Shown: positions 6,077 to 12,835 of the stretch, in pieces
How positions within the stretch are numbered: position 1 is the stretch's first letter
Layout of the letters: every line of letters begins with the position of its first letter
Assembly (NCBI GenBank): GCA_017858295.1
Contig: JAFMBU010000034.1
Coordinates: forward strand, 1-12,835
DNA from: Porticoccaceae bacterium
GTDB lineage: Bacteria > Pseudomonadota > Gammaproteobacteria > Pseudomonadales > Porticoccaceae
Reading direction: 5' to 3'
Length of the DNA: 12,835 nt
Translations under genes and position numbers: made by a program
The notes under the pieces: generated by a model
The model's database searches: none
Told to the model about the DNA's origin: nothing
The model's input: the letters and a program-made list of their open reading frames with translations, nothing else

Positions 6077-8158
6077 TTACTTACTCACTACCAGGTGTGA
6101 AATATCCGCAACATTTAAAAACAACTGGCGCAGGCTCTGAAGCAGAGCCAACCGGTTAGCACGAACCTCCAGGTTATCCGCCATCACTAACACCGCATCA
6201 AAAAAGTTATCTACCGGCTCACGCAATGTTGCCAGAGCGGCGAGCACACCCATATAGTCACGCTGTTCCACCAATGGCGCAATCAGCAAGCTTAGGCGAT
6301 TAATATCTGCTGCTAGCTGGGTCTCGGCTGGATCTTCAAATAAGCTGTGATCAACCTTATCTGCAACACTGGACTCGCCCTGTTTAACCAAGATATTCAG
6401 TACGCGCTTATTGGCCGACGCCAACGCTACCGCCTCCGGTGCACGGGAAAACTCATCCACTGCCTTGACCCGAGCATCGATATCCAGGGGGTTTGACAGT
6501 CCCATAACCGCTACTGACGCGAAAACCTCAGGTGTTATTTTTTCGTCACGATACCAAGCTTTTAAACGCTCAATAACGTAAGTAAGTACTTGCTCATTGT
6601 TGCCGTCTGGTGTCTCTTTGAGAGCTAACTGTTGCGCTGCTCCTGCGATTGCTAGCTTTAGATCTATATCTATATTGCGCTCAATAATAATGCGCAATAT
6701 ACCCAGACTGGCTCGTCTTAGGGCAAATGGATCCCGTGACCCTGAGGGCTGCTGGCCAATACTAAAGATCCCCACCAGGGTATCCAAACGGTCCGCCAGA
6801 GCCAGAGCCGCGCCGGTGCTGCTGGCTGGAATGGCATCGCCGGCAAAGCGTGGCAGATACTGCTCTAACAAAGCTTCCGCAACCACCGGATCTTCACCAT
6901 CATTGAGTGCGTAATAGCGCCCCATAACACCTTGCAGGTCGTCGAACTCACCAACCATTTCGGTCACTAGATCTGACTTGCACAGCTCCCCCGCGCGACC
7001 AGCTAGGGCAACGTCGGCTCCGACAAGGGGTGCCAAGATCTTTGCTAGCTCGCTGACTCGGACAGTCTTGTCATAAATAGTGCCAAGCTTGGATTGGAAG
7101 ACAATGTTACGCAGAGACTCGCGCCGTGCCTCAAGTGTGGTTTTTAAATCGGTTTTGTAAAAGAACGCCGCATCCGCAAGCCGTGGACGAATGACTCGCT
7201 CATTGCCACTGATCACCTGCTGTGGATCTGAACTGGCAATGTTGGCAACAGTGATAAACAGCGGCAGAAGTTGATTATTGCCATCCACCACATGAAAATA
7301 TTTCTGATGTTGGGCCATTGATGAGACTAAGGCCTCAGCCGGAACTGCTAAAAAATGTTCCTCAAAGCGACCCATTAATGGCACTGGCCACTCATTTAAT
7401 GAGGTGACTTCCTCGAGTAAATTCTCATCAATCACAGCTTGGCCGTTGGCCATCTCTGCCGCGGCCACCACACCGCGACGAATTAACTCGCGACGCTCAG
7501 CAAAATCTACCATAACGAAAGCGTCGTAAAGCGCATCGCGGTAATTGGCAGGAGAGGTGATTTCAATATCGCCACTGCTGTGAAAACGGTGGCCCCGACT
7601 CTGATTGCCGCTGGTCACACCGAGAATATCAATGGCTACTGTGTGATTGCCAAACAGCACTACAGCCCATTGCACCGGTCGGACAAATTCCTGACGGCTG
7701 CGACCCCAGCGCATCGGCTTGGGGATCGGCAGGGCAGCTAGAGACTGATTGATGGTTTCACCTAAGAGGGTCTCAGTACTGCTCCCTGCAACACTTTGCC
7801 GCACACAGAGCTTGTCCTGCTGGCCGTCGTTGTCCACCAGCTCAGCCAGAGACCCAACTTCAAGGCCATTCTTTCTGGCAAAGGCTTCGGCAGCCTTGGT
7901 CGGTTGGCCTGCAGCATCGAAGGCGACCTTTAGCGGCGGGCCCCAGCTTACAATATCTTGGTCTGGAGTTTGCTCGTCAAGATCGGTGATCAAAACTGCC
8001 AGACGCCGCGGTGCAGCATAGGCTGTCATCTGGCTGAAACTGAGCTGCTGGTCCTTAAGGCGCTGAGCAATGCCGTTGGCAAAGGTCTCGGAAAGCTGGC
8101 GCAGTACTTTCGGGGGCAGCTCTTCAGTGCCAATTTCAACTAAAAAATCTTTGCTCAC
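6077..8158 (-). CDS. glyS: Glycine--tRNA ligase beta subunit
   Basis: This gene encodes 693 aa, close to E. coli GlyS (689). The beta subunit of the bacterial alpha2beta2 glycyl-tRNA synthetase binds tRNA-Gly; the alpha subunit carries the class II catalytic core. Recognisable segments are the N-terminal VEIGTEELPPK (7-17), the KPMRWG segment, QHQKYFHV, FDDLQGVMGRYYA and GSRDPFALRR. Near the C-terminus PVDNFFDAVLVMAD and RLALL belong to the DALR-like anticodon-binding domain. The start is a GTG at 8158 that overlaps the glyQ stop as GTGA, with GGGAG seven bases upstream. This gives translational coupling and hence matched subunit amounts. The upstream neighbour is glyQ. The plsC-like gene follows after 71 bases. 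Confidence 0.97.
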   Translation of the reverse strand: MSKDFLVEIGTEELPPKVLRQLSETFANGIAQRLKDQQLSFSQMTAYAAPRRLAVLITDLDEQTPDQDIVSWGPPLKVAFDAAGQPTKAAEAFARKNGLEVGSLAELVDNDGQQDKLCVRQSVAGSSTETLLGETINQSLAALPIPKPMRWGRSRQEFVRPVQWAVVLFGNHTVAIDILGVTSGNQSRGHRFHSSGDIEITSPANYRDALYDAFVMVDFAERRELIRRGVVAAAEMANGQAVIDENLLEEVTSLNEWPVPLMGRFEEHFLAVPAEALVSSMAQHQKYFHVVDGNNQLLPLFITVANIASSDPQQVISGNERVIRPRLADAAFFYKTDLKTTLEARRESLRNIVFQSKLGTIYDKTVRVSELAKILAPLVGADVALAGRAGELCKSDLVTEMVGEFDDLQGVMGRYYALNDGEDPVVAEALLEQYLPRFAGDAIPASSTGAALALADRLDTLVGIFSIGQQPSGSRDPFALRRASLGILRIIIERNIDIDLKLAIAGAAQQLALKETPDGNNEQVLTYVIERLKAWYRDEKITPEVFASVAVMGLSNPLDIDARVKAVDEFSRAPEAVALASANKRVLNILVKQGESSVADKVDHSLFEDPAETQLAADINRLSLLIAPLVEQRDYMGVLAALATLREPVDNFFDAVLVMADNLEVRANRLALLQSLRQLFLNVADISHLVVSK

Positions 8159-9156
8159 TTCGCGGCTCCCGCTTTATTTTTGGCTCGTTCCTGCTTGGCC
8201 AGCTCCTGGGCCTTTTCTGAGGCGACGCGCGCAATCACTTCTTCGGCAAGATCACTATCGGCGAGGGGGAAGCCCAGCGCTAAACGTGAATCAAAATAGC
8301 CCTGAGCAACAGCGCGAGACAAGGTGCGCACGCGCAGAATATAGCGCTGACGCTCGGTCACCGAAATTGCATGGCGGGCATCGAGTAGATTAAACACATG
8401 AGATGCTTTCATTACCATCTCATAGGCGGGCAGGGGCAAGCTGGCCTCCGCAAGTTTCATACTGTCTTTTTCATACTGATCAAACTGGGCAAACAGCGCA
8501 TCAACATCTGCATGCTCAAAATTAAACGTCGACATCTCAACTTCGTTTTGATGAAACACATCGCCGTAGGTAACGTCACCCTGAGGCCCATGGGCCCAGA
8601 TCAAATCGTAAATACTGTCGACACCCTGAAGGTACATAGCAATACGCTCAAGGCCGTAGGCGATCTCGCCGGTGACCGGATAGCACTCGAGGCCGCCAGC
8701 TTGCTGGAAATAGGTGAACTGGGTAATTTCCATACCGTTGAGCCAGACTTCCCAGCCGATTCCCCAAGCGCCGAGGGTCGGCGATTCCCAGTTATCTTCA
8801 ACAAAGCGCACATCGTGAACCTGAGTATCTATTCCCAGAGAGCGCAGCGAGCCCAGATAGAGTTCTTGAAACTCTGGTGGCGAAGGTTTCATGGCCACCT
8901 GAAACTGGTAGTAATGCTGCAGACGATTGGGATTTTCACCATAGCGACCGTCTGTGGGCCGGCGGCAGCCTTGAACATAGGCGCTGTTCCAATTCTCTGG
9001 GCCGATAGCGCGCAAAAACGTCGCCGGATGAAAGGTGCCAGCACCCACTTCCATGTCCAGAGGTTGAAGCACTACACAACCCTGGTCAGCCCAGTATTGT
9101 TGCAGTCTGATAATTAGCTCCTGAAAAGTTTCAGGGGGCGTGCTGACATTGCTCAA
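8155..9156 (-). CDS. glyQ: Glycine--tRNA ligase alpha subunit
   Basis: This gene encodes 333 aa, the catalytic alpha subunit of alpha2beta2 GlyRS, which activates glycine with ATP and charges tRNA-Gly. The class II core is evident: QPLDMEVGAGT (31-41), RRPTDGRYGENPNRLQHYYQ (65-84), the FVEDNWESPTLGAWG and WEVWLNGMEITQFTYFQQ segments, GLERIAMY and YGDVFHQNE. It is about 30 residues longer than E. coli GlyQ (303) because of a charged Lys/Ala/Glu-rich tail from about residue 300. The start is TTG at 9156. No in-frame ATG or GTG exists between the upstream region and Met35, which is already inside the conserved core, so TTG is needed. The only ribosome-site candidate is a modest AGGT. A TATAAT on the minus strand at 9215-9220 may be its promoter. 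Confidence 0.96.
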   Translation of the reverse strand: MSNVSTPPETFQELIIRLQQYWADQGCVVLQPLDMEVGAGTFHPATFLRAIGPENWNSAYVQGCRRPTDGRYGENPNRLQHYYQFQVAMKPSPPEFQELYLGSLRSLGIDTQVHDVRFVEDNWESPTLGAWGIGWEVWLNGMEITQFTYFQQAGGLECYPVTGEIAYGLERIAMYLQGVDSIYDLIWAHGPQGDVTYGDVFHQNEVEMSTFNFEHADVDALFAQFDQYEKDSMKLAEASLPLPAYEMVMKASHVFNLLDARHAISVTERQRYILRVRTLSRAVAQGYFDSRLALGFPLADSDLAEEVIARVASEKAQELAKQERAKNKAGAAK

Positions 9157-9214
9157 GGTGAATACCTGCAGGTCTGATGAACAGTTAAAAGGTGAAATTT
9201 ATCGCGAATGGGCA

Positions 9215-9220
9215 ATTATA
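9215..9220 (-). promoter_or_regulatory. Candidate -10 box for the glyQ-glyS-plsC operon
   Basis: TATAAT is an exact sigma-70 -10 hexamer on the minus strand, about 60 bases before the glyQ start codon. At 16-18 bp spacing no good -35 is present, so the site rests on the -10 box and the position. If used, transcription would begin near 9208 and give a leader of about 50 nt. Confidence 0.4.
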
Positions 9221-9298
9221 GGGCGGCAGCTCAATAAAGAAAGGGCGGAAGGGGGCTAAAGCCCTAATTAAAGTCCCCGAATTCCAATCAGTTATGGA

Positions 9299-9304
9299 TA
9301 TAAT
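9299..9304 (+). promoter_or_regulatory. Candidate -10 box for galU
   Basis: TATAAT is an exact -10 hexamer on the plus strand, preceded by TGGA (close to, but one base off, an extended -10 TGn). No convincing -35 is seen. Transcription would start near 9311 and give a leader of about 65 nt. The region just downstream could form two small stems: CCGCC/GGCGG (9307-9311 with 9320-9324), whose first bases may precede the transcript, and GCAGG/CCTGC (9324-9328 with 9334-9338). The stems share position 9324, so they would compete at one base. Confidence 0.4.
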
Positions 9305-9375
9305 ACCCGCCACTAACCAGGCGGCAGGAATAACCTGCATAGCAAGCATCGATATTCTTCAGAGGAAGGGATTCA

Positions 9376-10272
9376 ATGGTACATGTACGACACGGCGAAA
9401 AGGTTCGCAAAGCAGTATTTCCAGTAGCCGGTATGGGCACACGTTTTCTGCCCGCCACCAAGGCCAACCCGAAGGAGATGTTGCCTGTCGTCGACAAGCC
9501 ATTAATCCAGTACGCGGTTGAGGAGGCAATAGAAGCCGGTATTACCGAGATGATTTTTATCACCGGGCGCAACAAGCGCAGTATCGCCGATCACTTCGAC
9601 AAAGCTTACGAGCTGGAACATGAACTGGAAAAGAACAATAAAACCAAGCTTCTGCACATAGCCCAAAACATAGTTCCCAAAGGTGTTAGCTGTACCTATA
9701 TCCGCCAGAACGAAGCCCTGGGTCTTGGCCATGCTGTATTAACCGCTGCCCACCTGATTGGCGATGAGCCCTTTGCGGTGATTCTTGCCGACGACCTTAT
9801 TCACGGTGAGAAAGGCGCTGTTCGACAGATGGTTGAGCAATACGAATTTTACAAAAGCTCGGTTATCGCCGTGCAGAAAGTCCCGGGACCAGAGATCTCC
9901 GCCTATGGCGTAATAAGTGGCCAGCGTCAGGCTGACCGAGTTCATCTGCTGGATAAGATTGTTGAAAAGCCAAAATTCGAAGATGCGCCCTCGGATATGG
10001 GTGTTACCGGTCGCTATATTTTCACCCCGCAAATCTTTAAGCATTTGGCTAACCTAAAGCCTGGTGCCGGCGGCGAGTTTCAGCTCACCGACGCAATCCA
10101 GACGCTGCTCACCGAAGAGCAGGTGTTGGCCTATGAATACGCCGGCACCAGATATGACTGTGGCAGCAAGATGGGTCTACTTAAGGCCAATATAGAACTG
10201 GGCTTATTACATGGCGAAATCGGCGAAGATCTGCGCGCCTATTTGCGCGATGAGCTGATGGCTAAGCTTTAG
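9376..10272 (+). CDS. galU: UTP--glucose-1-phosphate uridylyltransferase
   Basis: This gene encodes 298 aa, the usual length for GalU. It makes UDP-glucose from UTP and glucose-1-phosphate, feeding LPS core, capsule, trehalose and other glycans. The nucleotidyltransferase signature GMGTRFLPATK is at residues 19-29, followed by NPKEMLPVVDKPLIQYAVEEA (31-51). Further family segments are GLGHAV, the metal-binding LADDLI, VEKP and GRYIFTP, and KMGLLKAN near the end. The ATG at 9376 has a strong AGAGGAAGGG ribosome site five bases upstream. It is divergent from glyQ. The wording VAGMGTRF...VVDKPLIQYAVEEA resembles, from memory, beta/alphaproteobacterial GalU more than the Pseudomonas form (AAGYGTRF...VNKPLIQYGVEEA), a possible hint of a different lineage. 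In P. aeruginosa galU is not located here. Confidence 0.95.
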   Translation: MVHVRHGEKVRKAVFPVAGMGTRFLPATKANPKEMLPVVDKPLIQYAVEEAIEAGITEMIFITGRNKRSIADHFDKAYELEHELEKNNKTKLLHIAQNIVPKGVSCTYIRQNEALGLGHAVLTAAHLIGDEPFAVILADDLIHGEKGAVRQMVEQYEFYKSSVIAVQKVPGPEISAYGVISGQRQADRVHLLDKIVEKPKFEDAPSDMGVTGRYIFTPQIFKHLANLKPGAGGEFQLTDAIQTLLTEEQVLAYEYAGTRYDCGSKMGLLKANIELGLLHGEIGEDLRAYLRDELMAKL

Positions 10273-10275
10273 TTA

Positions 10276-10331
10276 AGAGCGTTTAACTCAAAGCGCTTAA
10301 TTAAAAGCGTTTAATTAAAAGCATTTAAATA
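10276..10331. repeat. AT-rich 14-bp tandem repeat, four copies, after galU
   Basis: Four units lie in exact 14-bp register: 10276 AGAGCGTTTAACTC, 10290 AAAGCGCTTAATTA, 10304 AAAGCGTTTAATTA and 10318 AAAGCATTTAAATA. A degenerate, partly inverted fifth (containing AAACGCTTT) follows. AAAGCGTTTA (10304-10313) pairs perfectly with TAAACGCTTT (10330-10339), so a 10-bp hairpin with a 16-base loop can form. No T-run follows on either strand. The block starts right after the galU stop, and the galU end (AAGCTTTAGTTA) resembles the unit. It may act as an irregular terminator or processing site; no function can be assigned. Confidence 0.75.
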
Positions 10332-10430
10332 AACGCTTTGATAAAAAACTTTATTGGTTATGTGCTAGTGGAGCAGCTCTTAAAAAGCTAACAACCAGCA
10401 CGACTATCGGCGCGAGGTTAAGCAACAGTA

Positions 10431-11312
10431 TTGAAAAACTCTATTCTAGTATTGCTGTTGCGTAGCTTCGCTTTTCTGCCGCTGGTGCTCAGCCGCGCCC
10501 TGGGCCGTGGTGTGGGTCGTTTAATCTATACCTTAAAGCTAACGCCTGTGCATATTTCGCGAGTCAATTTGACGCTCTGCTATCCAGAGCTTTCATCGGA
10601 CGCCATTGAACAGCTCTGTCAGCAGCGCATGCTGCAGTTGGGGCAGGCCTTCTTCGAAACGCCCCGGGTCTGGAGTAGTTCAAGCGCTTGGTTGCAAACC
10701 AAGATACTCTCCGTCGAAGGCATGGACCTACTGCAGGAATCCCTGGCCGCTGATCCCGGCACCCTGCTAATTGTTCCCCATCAAGGCAATTGGGAAGTAA
10801 TCGGCCTCTGGCTCTCGCCGCAAACCAAGATGACCTCGCTCTACGAGCCGCCAAAAATACCTCCACTGGGGCGCTGGATAAAATCCTCGCGGGAAAAGTC
10901 TGGCGCCACCTTGGTGCCCACTGATGTGCGTGGTGTCGCCGCCCTGATCAAAGCCCTTAAACGCGGTGAAACCACAGCCATCTTGCCCGATCAGCAGCCG
11001 GGTCAGAACAGCGGCATCGTTGTTCCTTTTATGGGGGTGCCAGTGCCGACCATGACATTGGTCACCAACCTGATTAACCGCTCTGGAAGCCGTGCCTTAC
11101 TTGCCACGGCTCTCCGTGAACCCGGAGGGTGGAGACTGCATTTTCTACCGGTCAGTGAGGAACTCTACAGTGAGGACCAGATCACCGCAGTGAGCGCATT
11201 AAACCAAGATGTTGCCCGTATTGTGGCCCTGGCACCTGAACAGTATCAATGGGAGTACAAGCGCTTCCGCGTGCAGCCCGATGGCCGTAAGATCTATGCC
11301 AAAAACCCATAA
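10431..11312 (+). CDS. Lipid A late acyltransferase, LpxL/HtrB family
   Basis: This gene encodes 293 aa, slightly shorter than E. coli LpxL (306). The family adds a secondary acyl chain (laurate, 2-hydroxylaurate or myristate) to lipid A at the cytoplasmic face of the inner membrane. A hydrophobic N-terminal anchor spans residues about 4-20. RVNLTLCYPEL (44-54) is the usual N-terminal motif. The catalytic HX4E motif is HQGNWE (H117, E122), and the LPDQQPG segment (185-191) and C-terminal YQWEYKRFR are typical. The start is TTG at 10431: an in-frame TAA at 10419 rules out anything upstream, and a GAGG lies 13 bases away, a poor spacing. It overlaps ubiC by 17 bases. The closest positional counterpart is P. 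aeruginosa PA0011, near glyQ. Which acyl chain it transfers cannot be read from the sequence, so no LpxL/LpxM letter is assigned. Confidence 0.92.
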   Translation: MKNSILVLLLRSFAFLPLVLSRALGRGVGRLIYTLKLTPVHISRVNLTLCYPELSSDAIEQLCQQRMLQLGQAFFETPRVWSSSSAWLQTKILSVEGMDLLQESLAADPGTLLIVPHQGNWEVIGLWLSPQTKMTSLYEPPKIPPLGRWIKSSREKSGATLVPTDVRGVAALIKALKRGETTAILPDQQPGQNSGIVVPFMGVPVPTMTLVTNLINRSGSRALLATALREPGGWRLHFLPVSEELYSEDQITAVSALNQDVARIVALAPEQYQWEYKRFRVQPDGRKIYAKNP

Positions 11313-11892
11313 AGGTGCTTATTCTGCAGCCTCAGGACATTTTTCTGATCGGGCACTCTGGCGCCAGTCTGCGGTTGCCAGCGCCACGCCGGTGCCGCCT
11401 TTTTGGCGCGATTGGTTAATGGACTCAGGGTCTTTGACCCAGCGTCTGCTCGAAGCCAGTGATGGCCAATTTAAGGTTGAGGTGCTAAGCCAATCTTTGC
11501 AGCGCCCCAGTCTTTCCGAACGTCGCGCCCTGTCGCTTCCCGAGCATCGCCTGGCCCTAGTGCGTGAAGTGGTACTCAAGGGGCGAGACGTCCCCTGGGT
11601 CTTCGCCCGCAGTGTTATTCCTCTGCAGACGTTGACGGGTCGCTTGCGTAAATTGCGCCGCCTCGATAGCCGGCCGCTGGGGGCACTGTTATTTAGCGAC
11701 CCAAGCATGACCCGACAACCTTTACAGTGGACCTGCATAGAGCCCAATGGCCAGCCCTTAGCGGCTAACCTTGAGCTTATCGACGCGCCGGTCTGGGGAC
11801 GCCGCTCGGTGTTTAAACTGTCGGCTAAACCCATGTTAGTCTGTGAACTGTTTTTACCGGGCTTTTTACTTGGAGTTAAGCACTATGACTAA
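11296..11892 (+). CDS. ubiC: Chorismate--pyruvate lyase
   Basis: This gene encodes 198 aa from the ATG at 11296 (E. coli UbiC: 165). It converts chorismate to 4-hydroxybenzoate plus pyruvate, the first committed step of ubiquinone synthesis. Conserved features are WLMDSGSLTQRL (40-52), REVVLKG with the product-binding Arg at residue 90, PWVFARSVIPLQTL, PLGALLF (128-133), WGRRSVFKLSAKPM and CELFLPG with the catalytic-site Glu at 184. Arg, the Leu in PLG-like context and Glu correspond to E. coli R76, L114 and E155. The N-terminal stretch of about 34 residues is extra and looks unstructured. The frame extends upstream to an ATG at 11209 within lpxL, but that addition has no family match. The start overlaps the lpxL end by 17 bases and the stop overlaps ubiA by 8, suggesting coupled translation. 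Confidence 0.94.
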   Translation: MPKTHKGAYSAASGHFSDRALWRQSAVASATPVPPFWRDWLMDSGSLTQRLLEASDGQFKVEVLSQSLQRPSLSERRALSLPEHRLALVREVVLKGRDVPWVFARSVIPLQTLTGRLRKLRRLDSRPLGALLFSDPSMTRQPLQWTCIEPNGQPLAANLELIDAPVWGRRSVFKLSAKPMLVCELFLPGFLLGVKHYD

Positions 11893-12751
11893 CCCCTCAA
11901 TGGCTCATCCATGGCTGCGTCTGACGCGCCTGGATAAACCCATAGGTACTTACCTGCTGTTATGGCCGACCCTTTGGGCACTGTGGTTTGCCAGTGCTGG
12001 CCAGCCGCGCCTGGAAAACGTGCTGATCTTTGTTCTGGGGGTAGTGGTTATGCGCGCCGCCGGCTGCGTGATCAATGATTACGCCGACCGCCATGTAGAC
12101 GGCGAAGTGGAGCGCACCCGCCAGCGGCCTTTACCCTCCGGAGAAATCCGTTCTGGGACTGCCTTGGCGCTGTTTTTTGCCCTGTTGGGCGTAGCCTTAA
12201 TCCTGGTGCTGCTGACCAACAAGCTGACCATCGGTCTAGCCTTTGGTGGCGCCGCTGCCACTACGCTCTATCCGTTCTTAAAGCGCATCACCCATTGGCC
12301 TCAGCTTGGCTTGGGCATTGCCTGGGCCTGGTCTACACCCATGGCTTTTGCCGCACACAACAGTCAGCTGCCTGCTGAGTTATGGGTCATATTTGCGGCG
12401 ATCGTTTTATGGACTATTGCCTTTGACACCTATTACGCCATGGTCGATCGGGAAGACGATCTGCGTATAGGCATAAAATCTACGGCGATATTATTTGCTC
12501 GCTATGACCTGTTAATTATTGGTTTGATGCAGTTCGCGGTGGTGTTGCTTATGGCAACGGCGGGCATGCTGTTTGATCGTGGGCTGATTTATTTTGTCGG
12601 CTTAGCCGTGGCGGCGGGATACTTTATCAATCAGCATTTAGTCAGTCGTGAGCGGGAACGGGATGCTTGCTTTAAGGCTTTTCTGAACAATAACCGTGTC
12701 GGCATGATAATTTTTATTGGTCTAGCTGGGGACTATCTGTTCAACCCTTGA
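11885..12751 (+). CDS. ubiA: 4-hydroxybenzoate polyprenyltransferase
   Basis: This gene encodes 288 aa from the ATG at 11885 (E. coli UbiA: 290). UbiA is an inner-membrane enzyme that attaches the polyprenyl tail to 4-hydroxybenzoate, the product of the gene immediately upstream. The two Asp-rich, Mg-diphosphate motifs are present: NDYADRHVD (64-72) and a second around D181-D192 (DTYYAMVDREDD). TRQRPLPSG (78-86) follows motif one, as in the family. About eight or nine hydrophobic segments fit a polytopic protein. The start has GGAG at 11872-11875, nine bases upstream. An in-frame ATG at 11843 lies within ubiC, has no ribosome site and adds a non-homologous peptide. In Pseudomonas ubiC-ubiA is also a pair but sits elsewhere, next to phoB. 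Confidence 0.96.
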   Translation: MTNPSMAHPWLRLTRLDKPIGTYLLLWPTLWALWFASAGQPRLENVLIFVLGVVVMRAAGCVINDYADRHVDGEVERTRQRPLPSGEIRSGTALALFFALLGVALILVLLTNKLTIGLAFGGAAATTLYPFLKRITHWPQLGLGIAWAWSTPMAFAAHNSQLPAELWVIFAAIVLWTIAFDTYYAMVDREDDLRIGIKSTAILFARYDLLIIGLMQFAVVLLMATAGMLFDRGLIYFVGLAVAAGYFINQHLVSRERERDACFKAFLNNNRVGMIIFIGLAGDYLFNP

Positions 12752-12835
12752 TCTAGAGTTAAACCCTGCTGTGATTAGGCCTTTTGCCAAATCCTTTTAG
12801 CAAAGTCGGTTTCCGCCAAAGCACTTTATCTAAGT
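12752..12835. other. Short intergenic tail after ubiA, no feature supported
   Basis: These 84 bases contain no start codon with a ribosome site and no terminator with a T-run. A weak stem (TTTGC with GCAAA around 12782-12805) has no T tail. I looked for a Pho box because ubiA is followed by phoB in Pseudomonas and did not find a convincing one. Confidence 0.5.

Noticed and set aside
6257..6272. Half parS-like sequence TGTTCCAC in glyS
   Set aside because: Only one arm matches; the second arm (CAATGG) does not complete the palindrome.
8428..8435. GGGCAGGG, a match to the E. coli FtsK-orienting KOPS motif, pointing away from the origin
   Set aside because: It is a single occurrence of a short degenerate motif inside glyQ. 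Only a genome-wide skew analysis could support it.
8398..9117. Long plus-strand open frame (239 codons) opposite glyQ
   Set aside because: It lies wholly antisense to the well-conserved glyQ and its translation shows no recognisable domain. A long shadow frame is expected opposite a conserved gene.
9253..9264. GGGCTAAAGCCC in the glyQ/galU divergent region as a terminator or operator
   Set aside because: The stem is only four or five base pairs with a tiny loop and no T-run, and it lies upstream of both candidate promoters' transcripts.
11209..11295. Longer ubiC reading from an upstream ATG inside lpxL
   Set aside because: The added 29 residues are the out-of-frame reading of lpxL, have no UbiC homology and lack a ribosome site. 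The ATG at 11296 is preferred.
1..12835. Mobile elements, CRISPR arrays, tRNA or rRNA genes, defence or toxin-antitoxin systems
   Set aside because: I saw no transposase, integrase, regular spacer-repeat array, cloverleaf or accessory gene pair. All sizeable frames are accounted for by core genes.

Overview
This window is an origin-proximal stretch of a gammaproteobacterial chromosome. It opens inside the last third of dnaA and continues dnaN-recF-gyrB, the classic order downstream of oriC. The proteins align with Pseudomonas and E. coli homologues throughout. GyrB keeps E. coli numbering at the TOPRIM acidic residues E424, D498 and D500. The base composition is moderate by eye, without the strong GC bias of Pseudomonas. 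Together with Pseudomonas-like gene order (gyrB, an LPA-type acyltransferase, glyS, glyQ, then a lipid A acyltransferase), this suggests a non-Pseudomonas relative, for example a marine Cellvibrionales-type lineage. The genus cannot be fixed from the window.

Layout. Positions 1-5122 (+) hold dnaA (3' part), dnaN, recF and gyrB, all on one strand, with recF and gyrB overlapping by ATGA. A strong intrinsic terminator and a second perfect inverted repeat fill the convergent gap at 5123-5282. Positions 5283-9156 (-) hold an operon read as glyQ, glyS and a PlsC-family acyltransferase. Positions 9157-9375 are a divergent promoter region. galU (+) follows, then an AT-rich 14-bp tandem repeat, then a tightly overlapping lpxL/htrB-like, ubiC and ubiA operon (+) reaching 12751. 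The last 84 bases hold no recognisable gene. No stretch without a gene exceeds 300 bases.

How the genes work together. The left block is replication initiation, clamp, gap repair and supercoiling. It also carries two parS-like centromere palindromes inside recF, which are the most notable non-coding signals here, and a perfect DnaA-box 9-mer inside dnaN. The middle block makes glycyl-tRNA and a membrane phospholipid precursor. The right block serves the envelope and respiration: UDP-glucose, lipid A acylation, and the first two committed steps of ubiquinone synthesis.

I found no undescribed system. This is core genome. The points worth a second look are the parS pair, the tandem repeat after galU, the rearranged synteny (no gmhB, no tag, galU inserted, ubiCA brought in) and the run of non-ATG starts.
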